NCBI GenBank assembly: GCA_017544265.1
Contig: JAFYEM010000005.1
Location: forward strand, 1 to 45,396
Direction: 5' to 3'
From: Bacteroidales bacterium
GTDB taxonomy: Bacteria; Bacteroidota; Bacteroidia; Bacteroidales; UBA932
DNA: 45,396 bases
Positions 26,743 through 34,800 of this stretch are shown here, in pieces. Both the position numbers and the translations under genes were made by a program. Numbering within the stretch: the first letter of the stretch is position 1; the number at the start of each line of letters is the position of its first letter. Below the pieces are notes generated by a model. It was not told where the DNA came from and did not search any database. It was given only the letters and a program-made list of their open reading frames with translations.

Positions 26743-26750
26743 TAACTTGC
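26743..26750 (+). promoter_or_regulatory. Weak promoter -7 box of the POT transporter gene
   Basis: TAACTTGC resembles TAnnTTTG with two mismatches near the end, 24 bases before the ATG. It is the best candidate in the short divergent region. Confidence 0.35.
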
Positions 26751-26774
26751 GAGGTTGAATTAAAATTTTCGATT

Positions 26775-28457
26775 ATGTTCAAAGGTCAACCTAAGGGCTT
26801 GTTCGCCCTTGCACTTGCAAACACGGGCGAGCGTTTCGGCTACTACACGATGCTCGCCATATTCCTGCTGTTTCTCCAGGCCAAATTCGGTTTCTCCGCA
26901 GCTGCGGCCGGACAGTTCTACGCGATTTTCCTCGCGGCTGTCTATTTCATGCCCGTCGTGGGCGGCTGGCTGGCTGACAAGATAGGCTACGGCAAATGCG
27001 TCGTGACCGGCGTGTCGATAATGTTCACCGGCTATCTCTGCCTCGCCATCCCGACCGACGCCTTCGCGGCCAAGGGCTTCGCGCTGACGCTGATGATAGG
27101 CGCGCTGCTGCTGATTGCGGTGGGAACCGGCCTTTTCAAGGGCAACCTGCAGGTGCTCGTGGGCAATCTCTATGACGATCCGAAATACGGAGCGAAACGC
27201 GACAGCGCCTTCAGCCTTTTCTACATGGCCATCAACATAGGTGCAATGTTCGCCCCGACCGCCGCGACAGCGCTCACCAACAGCCATCTCGCCAAAGCCG
27301 GACTCATCTACAAGGCCGATATCCCCGCCCTTGCACACCAGTATCTTGGCGGAACTCTCGCGGACACCAGTCTGCTGGAAAGCCTGAAAGCCGCAATGCC
27401 CGGCGAGTCGATAGCGTCCATGGACCTCGGCGCATTCAGCCAGTACTATATCAACAATCTCTCCACTGCCTATAACCTCGGCTTTGCCGTGGCCTGCGTG
27501 TCGCTGATTCTTTCGATTGCCATCTATCTGGGCTGCCGCAGCTGGTTCCGCCACGCGGACGTGAACGCAAAGCAGGCGGCCTCCGCCGGCGGCGCACCTG
27601 TAGTGGAACTCACTCCCAAGCAGACCAAGGAGCGAATTGTCGCGCTCATCTGGGTTTTCGCCGTCGTGATTTTCTTCTGGATGGCCTTCCACCAGAACGG
27701 CTCTTCGCTGACTTATTTTGCACGTGACTATACCCAGAGCACAGTAGAGGGGCCCCTGAAGATAGGATTCAACATCTGGGCGCTGGCCCTTATCGCAGCT
27801 TCCGTCTATACCCTTTTCGGAACATTCCAGAGCGAGAGCAGCAACAGCAAGATTATCTGCGGGGCCGTCACGGTGGCCCTGTGGGCGGGCGCAATCATGC
27901 TCTACAAGGGCATGGCACCTGTAATCAGCATACTTCCCCAGCAGTTCCAGCAGTTCAACCCCTTCTTTGTCGTAGCTCTTACGCCTGTTTCCATGGCCGT
28001 TTTTGCAGCCCTCGCAAAGAATGACAAAGAGCCCTCGGCTCCAAAGAAAATCGGGCTCGGCATGTTTGTGGCAGCAGTAGGATACCTGATCATGCTCGCC
28101 GCATCAAATGGCCAGCCGGCCCCCTCAGATCTGCATTCTGTGGGCGGCGTATCCCCCGACCCGGTGGTTCCGACCTATCTGATTTCCACTTATCTGGTCC
28201 TTACTTTTGCTGAACTCCTGCTCTCCCCTATGGGCATTTCCTTTGTCTCGAAGGTCGCCCCTCCCAAGTACAAGGGCCTGATGATGGGACTATGGTTCGC
28301 CGCAACTGCAGTGGGCAACTATCTGAGTTCCATTCCGTCCATGCTCTGGGACAGGGTTCCGCTCTGGATTAACTGGAGCGTCCTGATGCTGCTCTGCGTC
28401 ATCTCCGGAATCGTAATGTTCGCGATGCTCAAGAAACTTGAAGCAGCCACAGCATGA
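26775..28457 (+). CDS. POT-family proton-dependent oligopeptide transporter
   Basis: A 560-residue inner-membrane protein with about 12-14 helices. The family signature is present as NTGERFGYYTMLAIFLL in helix 1 (the ERFxYY motif that couples protons), followed by GGWLADKIGYGKCVVTG and, in helix 5, FSLFYMAINIGAMFAP. It imports di- and tripeptides with protons. Its stop overlaps tldD as ATGA, so peptide uptake is cotranscribed with TldD/PmbA proteolysis genes. Confidence 0.92.
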   Translation: MFKGQPKGLFALALANTGERFGYYTMLAIFLLFLQAKFGFSAAAAGQFYAIFLAAVYFMPVVGGWLADKIGYGKCVVTGVSIMFTGYLCLAIPTDAFAAKGFALTLMIGALLLIAVGTGLFKGNLQVLVGNLYDDPKYGAKRDSAFSLFYMAINIGAMFAPTAATALTNSHLAKAGLIYKADIPALAHQYLGGTLADTSLLESLKAAMPGESIASMDLGAFSQYYINNLSTAYNLGFAVACVSLILSIAIYLGCRSWFRHADVNAKQAASAGGAPVVELTPKQTKERIVALIWVFAVVIFFWMAFHQNGSSLTYFARDYTQSTVEGPLKIGFNIWALALIAASVYTLFGTFQSESSNSKIICGAVTVALWAGAIMLYKGMAPVISILPQQFQQFNPFFVVALTPVSMAVFAALAKNDKEPSAPKKIGLGMFVAAVGYLIMLAASNGQPAPSDLHSVGGVSPDPVVPTYLISTYLVLTFAELLLSPMGISFVSKVAPPKYKGLMMGLWFAATAVGNYLSSIPSMLWDRVPLWINWSVLMLLCVISGIVMFAMLKKLEAATA

Positions 28458-29887
28458 TTCACTCCCGGGAGCACTACCTGAATCTTTTCGCAGTCAGCGA
28501 AGAACTGCCTCGTAAGATTATCGCCGAAGCTCTTCGCAGCGGCGGCTCCTGGGCTGACCTGTATTTTGAAAACACCACCTACACCTCCCTGATGCTCCGC
28601 GACGGGGAGGTGACTTCCGGCGGCTCGCATCTGGATTTCGGAGTCGGAATCCGGGTACTTTCCGGCGAAAAGACCGGCTACGCCTACACCGAAAGCACTC
28701 TTGAAAAAGACCTGAAGGAGGCCGCCAGGACCGCAGGTGCGATTGCGGTTTCGGCCGTTTCGTCCGACATTCCTACGCCCTGCGCCTTCCGGGGCGAGCC
28801 GAATCCCGCCGCCGACCGGTACCCCGTACAAAAGCACTGGAGGACCACTCCCGCGACTGAACTGAAGGAGGTTCTGGAGAAACTTGAAAAGGCAATCCGC
28901 CGGCGCGAGCAGAGGGTCGTGAAAGTTATCGGCAGCCTTGCCTGCCAGGTCACCGACGTGCTGATGTACAACTCCCTCGGCGAGTTGAAATATGACACCA
29001 GGCCCATGGGCAGCCTCAGCGCCACCGTGATTTTTTCAGACGGCGGCAAGGTGGAGAACAAAACCGCATCCAGAAGTTTCCGGACTGGGGCCGAGATGCT
29101 TTCCGATTCACTGGTAGAGGAACTTGCAGAGGAGGCCGTAAGGAATCTGGACGCACGCTTTGCAGCCATACGCCCGAAAGGCGGGAAGATGAGCGTGGTA
29201 ATGGGCGCCGGGGCTTCCGGAATTCTGCTTCATGAGGCCATAGGTCACGCATTTGAAGCTGATTTCATACGAAAGGGCCAGTCTATTTTCACCGGCCGTA
29301 TGGGAGAGCTTATCTGCGACAGCGCAATAAATGTCATTGACGACGCCACCATCAAGGGAAACCGAGGTTCTCTGAACTACGATGACGAAGGAGTGCCCGG
29401 ACAGCGGACGATGATGGTCACCGAAGGCCGCCTCACCTCATTCCTGCACGACCGCATAAGCGCAGCCCATTTCGGTGTCCGGCCCACGGGAAACGGCCGC
29501 AGGGAGTCGTTCCGTTATCCCCCGATTCCGCGCATGAGGGCGACCTATATGGAAAGCGGCCCCGCACGGGCGGAAGACATAATCGCGGAAGTTTCCGCAG
29601 GGGTCTATGTGGACGAATTCTCCAACGGACAGGTCAAGATCGGAGAAGGCGATTTCACCTTCTACGTAAAGAGTGGCTACCTGATTGAGAACGGGCGGCT
29701 TACGGCCCCGATAAAGGATATCAACATAATCGGCAACGGCCCCCAGGCCCTCGCCGGGATAAGGGCGGTCGGAAACGACGCCAGAATAGACAACGGCACA
29801 TGGATTTGTGGGAAAGAGCAGTCCGTTCCGGTTTCCTGCGGCATACCGACAGTCCTTGTGGACTCATTGACAGTGGGCGGAGAATGA
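28454..29887 (+). CDS. tldD: Metalloprotease subunit TldD
   Basis: A 477-residue catalytic subunit of the TldD/TldE (PmbA) heterodimer, a zinc protease that cleaves unfolded peptides and in E. coli matures microcin B17 and degrades CcdA. The zinc motif is visible as LLHEAIGHAFEADFIRKG (HExxxH), followed by the conserved NYDDEGVPGQRTMMV and the C-terminal NGPQALAGI. Length is as in E. coli TldD. It is coupled to the POT gene upstream and pmbA downstream by ATGA overlaps. Confidence 0.95.
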   Translation: MIHSREHYLNLFAVSEELPRKIIAEALRSGGSWADLYFENTTYTSLMLRDGEVTSGGSHLDFGVGIRVLSGEKTGYAYTESTLEKDLKEAARTAGAIAVSAVSSDIPTPCAFRGEPNPAADRYPVQKHWRTTPATELKEVLEKLEKAIRRREQRVVKVIGSLACQVTDVLMYNSLGELKYDTRPMGSLSATVIFSDGGKVENKTASRSFRTGAEMLSDSLVEELAEEAVRNLDARFAAIRPKGGKMSVVMGAGASGILLHEAIGHAFEADFIRKGQSIFTGRMGELICDSAINVIDDATIKGNRGSLNYDDEGVPGQRTMMVTEGRLTSFLHDRISAAHFGVRPTGNGRRESFRYPPIPRMRATYMESGPARAEDIIAEVSAGVYVDEFSNGQVKIGEGDFTFYVKSGYLIENGRLTAPIKDINIIGNGPQALAGIRAVGNDARIDNGTWICGKEQSVPVSCGIPTVLVDSLTVGGE

Positions 29888-31230
29888 TAGATTCAAATGA
29901 CATAAAACTGCTTGACGACTGCCTTGCGTATGCAAGGGAAAAGGGCGCTTCGGCACTTCGCCTCACCCTCACCGAGAACGACCAGCAGCTCGTGGGGGTG
30001 CTCGACGGCGAGATAGACAAAATCTCCATGTCGATGGACCGGAGCCTCGGCATTTCCATGTTCGCAGACGGCCGATTCGGTACTTTCTCGACCAATCTGA
30101 TCACCCGCGCAGGCGTCTTTTCCATGATAGACAAGGCCCTGGAGATGACCCGGATGATGACTCCCGACCCACAGCGCCGCCTTCCGGACAAGTCCCGCAA
30201 GGTGACGACGGCCCTCAGCGGCACGGAAATGGGACTGCTGGACTTTTCCATAGACACGCTGACAGCGGACAGCCGCCGCGAAATGGCCCTTTCAAGCGCT
30301 TTGTGGGGGCGGAAGAATGACTTCGAGAAAGGTTTCAGCGTCATTTCCGAGGAAGGTGAATACTCGGACAGCATAAGCGACACAGTAACCGTGGACTCGG
30401 AGGGGCTTTTCTGCCGCCATCGCGAAACCTCATTTGAAATCGGATATGAAACCACCGTCGAGGACAGCTCCGGAAACCGTTTCAGTGCTTACTGGTGGGA
30501 TGCCTCCCCCAGCCTGGACGGGATAGTGCCGGCTCTTAAGGACTGCTCCGCCGAAGCCATTCTAAGGGCGGCCGACCAGATTGGCCCCAGGAGTATTCCA
30601 AGCGGAAAATACAATGTCGTTTTCGAAAATGAATGCGCCTCCCGGCTTCTCAATCCGATTCTGACGGCCCTCGGCGGCTATAGCATACAGCAGGGGAATT
30701 CATTCCTGGCCGGAAAGGCGGGCGAGAAGGTTTTCGGAAGCAATTTCAGCGTAATTGACCGCCCCGCCGAAGTGGGGAAATACGGCTCCAAACTATATGA
30801 CAGCGAGGGCGTCGCTACGAGGACCATGCCCATTGTGGAAGAGGGTGTGGTACGCAACTACTTCCTCAATACATATATTGCCGGGAAAATGGGAGTCTCC
30901 CCGACCATCGAGGATGTCACCAGACCTTCGGTAGCTCCATTCGGAGGCTGCCCCGACCTGGACGCAATCCTGTCTGCCGTCGGCCGCGGAATACTCGTGA
31001 CCGGCTTCAACGGCGGCAACAACAACTCCACCTCCGGAGACTTTTCCTACGGCATCGAGGGTTTCCTTTTCGAAGGCGGCAAAAGAATCCATCCAGTCAG
31101 GGAAATCGTGCTGACCGGTAATTTCACAGACCTTTGGAATTCCCTCATTTTCGCCGGTGAAGACCCCCGCCGTGCCATGACCAGGCAAATTCCGACAGTA
31201 GCTTTTAAAGACCTATATATCAGTGCCTAA
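29884..31230 (+). CDS. pmbA: TldE/PmbA family protein, partner of TldD
   Basis: A 448-residue protein of the same fold as TldD but without a HExxxH motif, as usual for the PmbA/TldE subunit. The C-terminal part has the family stretch LYDSEGVATRTMPIVEEGVV and the ending VRNYFLNTYIAGKMG. I chose ATG 29884, which overlaps the tldD stop as ATGA; an upstream start at 29800 would only add out-of-frame-like residues over tldD. The next gene starts at a GTG inside its last codons. Confidence 0.92.
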   Translation: MIDSNDIKLLDDCLAYAREKGASALRLTLTENDQQLVGVLDGEIDKISMSMDRSLGISMFADGRFGTFSTNLITRAGVFSMIDKALEMTRMMTPDPQRRLPDKSRKVTTALSGTEMGLLDFSIDTLTADSRREMALSSALWGRKNDFEKGFSVISEEGEYSDSISDTVTVDSEGLFCRHRETSFEIGYETTVEDSSGNRFSAYWWDASPSLDGIVPALKDCSAEAILRAADQIGPRSIPSGKYNVVFENECASRLLNPILTALGGYSIQQGNSFLAGKAGEKVFGSNFSVIDRPAEVGKYGSKLYDSEGVATRTMPIVEEGVVRNYFLNTYIAGKMGVSPTIEDVTRPSVAPFGGCPDLDAILSAVGRGILVTGFNGGNNNSTSGDFSYGIEGFLFEGGKRIHPVREIVLTGNFTDLWNSLIFAGEDPRRAMTRQIPTVAFKDLYISA

Positions 31231-31801
31231 GTTGTATATCATATCCGGCTGCAACGGTGCCGGCAAGACCACGGCTTCCTATACCCTCCTGCCCGGAATG
31301 CTGGAATGCAGCGAATTTGTCAATACCGACGAGTTCGCAAAGAGCCTCTATCCCTGCGACCCCGACCGCGCGATGATCGACGCAAGCCGGCTGATGCTCC
31401 AGAAAACCTGGTATCTGTTCGGACGGCGGAAAGACTTCGCAATCGAAACCACGCTCGCCACAAGAGCCCTTGTAAAAATGATTAAAAAGGCGCAGGAACA
31501 GGACTACTACGTCACCGTCCTCTATCTGTGGCTGGATTCACCCGAAAGGGCGATTTCAAGAGTCAGGGCGAGAGTTTCCGCCGGAGGTCACAACATTCCC
31601 GAAGAAACAATAATAAGGCGCTACCACGTTGGCCTGGATTACTTTTTCAACCTGTATATGAACCTTTGCGACCACTGGATCCTGGCGGACAATTCCGAAC
31701 CGCCGCTTTCACTGATCGCAGAAGGCGGCAAGAAAGGGACTACAGTAATGAACGAAGAACTGTTTTCCATTATACGAAGCAGCATGAAGGATGTCAAGTA
31801 G
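31223..31801 (+). CDS. Zeta toxin-like P-loop kinase
   Basis: A 192-residue P-loop protein. Walker A is GCNGAGKT (9-16). FVNTDEFAKSLYP fits the zeta-family substrate-binding segment, FAIETTLATR fits its conserved Glu-Thr-Thr, and RVRARVSAGGHNIPEETIIRRY is the typical Arg-rich lid. Zeta toxins phosphorylate UDP-N-acetylglucosamine, but related stand-alone kinases exist. The start is GTG, overlapping the end of pmbA. No epsilon-like antitoxin is adjacent, so a toxin role is not supported; a housekeeping kinase is possible. Confidence 0.82.
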   Translation: MPKLYIISGCNGAGKTTASYTLLPGMLECSEFVNTDEFAKSLYPCDPDRAMIDASRLMLQKTWYLFGRRKDFAIETTLATRALVKMIKKAQEQDYYVTVLYLWLDSPERAISRVRARVSAGGHNIPEETIIRRYHVGLDYFFNLYMNLCDHWILADNSEPPLSLIAEGGKKGTTVMNEELFSIIRSSMKDVK

Positions 31802-32951
31802 GACAGCAATAGTTATTCTGAACTGGAACACCAGAAACTATCTGGAAAAGTTCATCCCCCCGCTTTTGGAATCAGTGGAAGGGCTTGATGCCTTCGTCGC
31901 AGTTGCAGACAGCGGTTCCACTGACGGGTCGATTGAACTGCTGACAGAGTCTTTCCCCTCGGTCGTGCGAATTCCCCTCGGGGAGAATTTCGGCTTCACA
32001 GGCGGCTACAACAGGGCCCTGAGTGAAGTGGAAGCAGACTATTTCATCCTTCTGAATTCCGACGTTGAGGTGCCACGGGGCTGGCTGCCGCCCCTTGTGG
32101 AGTGGATGGACAGCCATCCCGACTGCGGAGTATGCGGCCCGAAACTACTCAGTTTCAACGAGCGCAGCCGTTTTGAATATGCCGGCGCCGCCGGCGGCAT
32201 GCTGGATTTTTTCGGCTATCCCTACTGCCGCGGCCGGGTGCTTTCCCGCACCGAAACCGACAGCGGCCAATACGACACCCCCGCCGGAGTACTGTGGGTG
32301 AGCGGCGCCGCTATGATGGTACGTAGCAGCCTGTGGAAGGCGCTCGGAGGCCTGGACGGGCGCTTTTTCGCCCACATGGAAGAAATCGACTTCTGCTGGA
32401 GGGCGCAGCTCGCCGGATGGTCCATAGACCTGGTTCCCGCGTCATCTGTCTATCATATCGGCGGCGGCACCCTGCCATCTTCTTCCCCCGACAAACTGTT
32501 CTTCAACTACCGGAACAATCTTCTGCTGCTGGAAAACAATCTTGCCGCTACGCTGCATTCAGCCTTCCGCGCCCGGGTCAGAATTCTCTTCCGAATGTTT
32601 CTCGACCTTGCCGCCGCCCTTATATATCTGCTGACCCTCCGCCCTTCCTCCTCCAAAGCCGTCCTGCGTGCCCACAAAGACTACCGACTCCTCCGGAAGT
32701 ATAAAGCCCATCTGCCACAATCACCTGACACCACTGAAGCGGCAGAAGACAGGGGCTGGGGGGCATCGACCACCTATAAAGCCCATCTGCCACAATCACC
32801 TGACACCACTGAAACGGCAGAAGACAGGGGCTGGGGGGCATCGACCCCCTATAAAGCCCCACGGCCCCTGTCTTCTGCCGAACAAGCAAATGCAGGAGTA
32901 AAGGGTTTCGGAGGATTGTTAATTTTTAAGTATATTTGCAGCATCTTCTAG
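31791..32951 (+). CDS. Family 2 glycosyltransferase with repeat-derived tail
   Basis: A 386-residue protein. Residues 5-245 form a GT-A domain of the rhamnosyltransferase-like group: VILNWNTRNYL, ADSGSTDGS, GENFGFTGGYNRAL, LLNSDVEVP and HMEEIDFCWRAQLAGW. A hydrophobic stretch (about 270-285) may bind the membrane. From about residue 304 the tail is not normal protein: it is a 25-residue unit (YKAHLPQSPDTTE..) read nearly twice, then a third start, encoded by the tandem repeats at 32700-32880. It starts within the end of the zeta-like gene. It probably adds a sugar to a cell-surface glycan. Confidence 0.88.
   Translation: MSSRTAIVILNWNTRNYLEKFIPPLLESVEGLDAFVAVADSGSTDGSIELLTESFPSVVRIPLGENFGFTGGYNRALSEVEADYFILLNSDVEVPRGWLPPLVEWMDSHPDCGVCGPKLLSFNERSRFEYAGAAGGMLDFFGYPYCRGRVLSRTETDSGQYDTPAGVLWVSGAAMMVRSSLWKALGGLDGRFFAHMEEIDFCWRAQLAGWSIDLVPASSVYHIGGGTLPSSSPDKLFFNYRNNLLLLENNLAATLHSAFRARVRILFRMFLDLAAALIYLLTLRPSSSKAVLRAHKDYRLLRKYKAHLPQSPDTTEAAEDRGWGASTTYKAHLPQSPDTTETAEDRGWGASTPYKAPRPLSSAEQANAGVKGFGGLLIFKYICSIF
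32700..32849. repeat. 75-base tandem duplication inside the glycosyltransferase gene
   Basis: Two near-identical 75-base units (32700-32774 and 32775-32849), each starting TATAAAGCCCATCTGCC, plus a third start at 32850. 75 is a multiple of three, so the reading frame is kept. The 3' part of each unit is the left arm and beginning of the variable-arm repeat. Confidence 0.9.
32815..32880. repeat. Variable-arm GC-rich repeat, copy 3 (inside coding sequence)
   Basis: Arms CGGCAGAAGACAGGGG (32815-32830) and its perfect 16-base complement (32865-32880) enclose a core with GGGGGGCATCGACCCCCT and AAAGCCCCACGG. The core matches copies 1 and 2 closely, while the arms are unrelated in sequence. A left half-copy (32740-32785) lies in the previous tandem unit. 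Confidence 0.8.
32931..32938 (+). promoter_or_regulatory. trkA promoter -7 box
   Basis: TATATTTG, inside the last codons of the glycosyltransferase gene and 21 bases before the trkA ATG. Confidence 0.6.
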
Positions 32952-32959
32952 ACATTGAT

Positions 32960-34330
32960 ATGAAAATAGTTATAGAAGGCGCCGGGGAAGTTGGTTCCCA
33001 CCTTGCCAAGATGCTCTCCGCAGAGGGCGGTGAAATAACGGTAATCGATGACGATGAGGCCCGCATCGCCCATATCGGCAGCACCGCCGATGTAGTCGCT
33101 ATCCTCAGCGAATGCTCCTGCATAGAAACATACAGGAGAGTGGGCGTTCCCAAAGCCGACCTGTTCATCAGCGTCAACCCCCATAAAATCCAGTCCGTAA
33201 ACATGATAAGCGCCGCAATTGCAAAGCAGCTCGGCGCCAAAAAGGTCATCGCCCGTATCAGCAGCGAAGAATACCTCAGCGCTGCCAACAAAGCCGTACT
33301 GTCCAATCTCGGGATAGACCTGATGTTCTTCCCCGAGAAGATTGCCAGCGACGAGATCATAGACATGCTCCGCGACACCGCTTCCACAGAGTCCATGGAC
33401 TTCGCCAGCGGAAAACTCCGCCTCGCAGTGTTCAAAATCGACGATGAGACCTCGCCCATCCTGGACATGAACGTGATTGAGATTGCCCGTTCAATAGCCG
33501 AACTCGACCCCAAAGCAGGATTCCGCATCATCGCGATTTCCCGCAAGGGCGAAACCATAATTCCCCGTTCGGAAACCAAAATAAAGTGGGGCGACCACCT
33601 CTATATCATCTCCATCCGCGAAGGCATAGACCTGATTGCCAGATTCTTCGGCAAGAGCAACAATGTCATTTCCAAAGTGATGATCCTGGGCGGCAGCGAA
33701 GTAGGCGAAATGACAGCCATGCGGCTCTCCGGGATGAAACTCGATTCCGTCAAAATCATAGACATAAACAAACAACGCTGCCGCGAACTGAGCGAGATTC
33801 TGCCCGACGAGGTGGATGTAGTCAATGGCGACGGCCGGAATTCGGATTTTCTGCTGGAAGAGGGACTGAAAGAGTGCGATGCCTTCATTGCTGTGGCCGG
33901 AGATGACGAAGTGAATATACTCGCCTGCGTAGTAGCCCGCAAGTTCGGCGTTGAAAGGGTTATCGCCCAGGTGGAAAATCTTGAGTATGTTTCGCTGGCG
34001 GATGAGATGGGTGTGGATGCAGTAATCAACAAGAAACTCATCACCGCAAGCCGGATTTTCAAATTCACCCTCGGGGACAAAGTCCGCTTCGTTCGCTATA
34101 TGCGAGGCACCGATGCGGAGGTAATGGAATACACCGTGGCTCCGGGCAGTCCGATAACGAAACATCAGCTGATGGACCTGGACTTCCCCGCCGACGCCAT
34201 CATCGGAGGAGTCATACGCGGAAGCGAATCCTTTATCGCAGTGGGCAACACCCACATCGAACCCTACGACCGCGTCGCGGTATTCGCCCTCCCCTCCGCA
34301 ACGAAAGCGGTGGACCGTTTCTTCAAATAA
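32960..34330 (+). CDS. trkA: Potassium uptake regulatory protein TrkA
   Basis: A 456-residue cytosolic regulator of Trk/Ktr potassium uptake. Two tandem RCK units are visible: the first Rossmann motif GAGEVGSHLAKML with DDDEARIAHIG, the second LGGSEVGEMTAMRL with DINKQRCRELSE, each followed by a TrkA-C subdomain (for example DAEVMEYTVAPGSPITKHQL). NAD or ATP binding gates the membrane subunit. I chose ATG 32960; a TTG eight codons upstream lies in the promoter box. No trkH is next to it. Confidence 0.93.
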   Translation: MKIVIEGAGEVGSHLAKMLSAEGGEITVIDDDEARIAHIGSTADVVAILSECSCIETYRRVGVPKADLFISVNPHKIQSVNMISAAIAKQLGAKKVIARISSEEYLSAANKAVLSNLGIDLMFFPEKIASDEIIDMLRDTASTESMDFASGKLRLAVFKIDDETSPILDMNVIEIARSIAELDPKAGFRIIAISRKGETIIPRSETKIKWGDHLYIISIREGIDLIARFFGKSNNVISKVMILGGSEVGEMTAMRLSGMKLDSVKIIDINKQRCRELSEILPDEVDVVNGDGRNSDFLLEEGLKECDAFIAVAGDDEVNILACVVARKFGVERVIAQVENLEYVSLADEMGVDAVINKKLITASRIFKFTLGDKVRFVRYMRGTDAEVMEYTVAPGSPITKHQLMDLDFPADAIIGGVIRGSESFIAVGNTHIEPYDRVAVFALPSATKAVDRFFK

Positions 34331-34347
34331 TCAAGCGGAAACCTCTG

Positions 34348-34800
34348 TTACAGAACCTCCTGCACGGCGGAGGCGGCCTCCTCGTAGGTATAACCCCGGG
34401 AAAGAATGAAACGGAGCAGTTTCAGCCGGATTGCCGGATCACCTTGCAGAGAGGACGCCTTGGCTGCCGCAAGACGGGAAAGCCGCGCCGAAGCTTTGGG
34501 TGATTCGATTTCCCCGAGCGCATCGTCAATCACAGACCTGTCTATACCTTTGGCGCGGAGCATCGCAGATATTTTCACGCGGCCCCAGCCGCTGATGGAG
34601 GATTTTTCGCGGACATAGGCGCCGGCATAGCGACGGTCATCGACATAGCCGTCCGCAAGCAGCGACGCGACCACCCTTTCGGCAGCATCCGCATCCCCTT
34701 CGAGGGCCTTGAGAGCCTTGCGCCGTATGTCCGCGGTGCAATACTCCGCCCGGGCGCACTGGCGTTCAAGCCGCTGCAGTATGATTTTCTCAGAAATCAA
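34348..34800 (-). CDS. recX: Regulatory protein RecX
   Basis: A 150-residue, helix-rich protein of the RecX family, which binds RecA filaments and inhibits them. Characteristic segments are DGYVDDRRYAGAYVREKSS, GWGRVKISAMLRAKGI and RFILSRGYTYEEA. The start is TTG at 34800, overlapping the stop of the patatin gene; no ATG lies near the N-terminus. recA is 3.5 kb away on the other strand, with its own promoter, so the two are not cotranscribed. It converges on trkA with 17 bases between. Confidence 0.9.
   Translation of the reverse strand: MISEKIILQRLERQCARAEYCTADIRRKALKALEGDADAAERVVASLLADGYVDDRRYAGAYVREKSSISGWGRVKISAMLRAKGIDRSVIDDALGEIESPKASARLSRLAAAKASSLQGDPAIRLKLLRFILSRGYTYEEAASAVQEVL

Noticed and set aside
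26760-27692. 310-residue open frame on the minus strand
   Set aside because: Antisense to the POT transporter gene, rich in His, Glu and Gly without domain features.
31223-31801. Epsilon-zeta toxin-antitoxin pair
   Set aside because: No small antitoxin frame lies next to the kinase; upstream is pmbA and downstream a glycosyltransferase.
32700-32880. Tandem repeats as a possible CRISPR array
   Set aside because: The units are 75 bases, directly adjacent without unique spacers, and lie inside an open reading frame; no cas genes are present.
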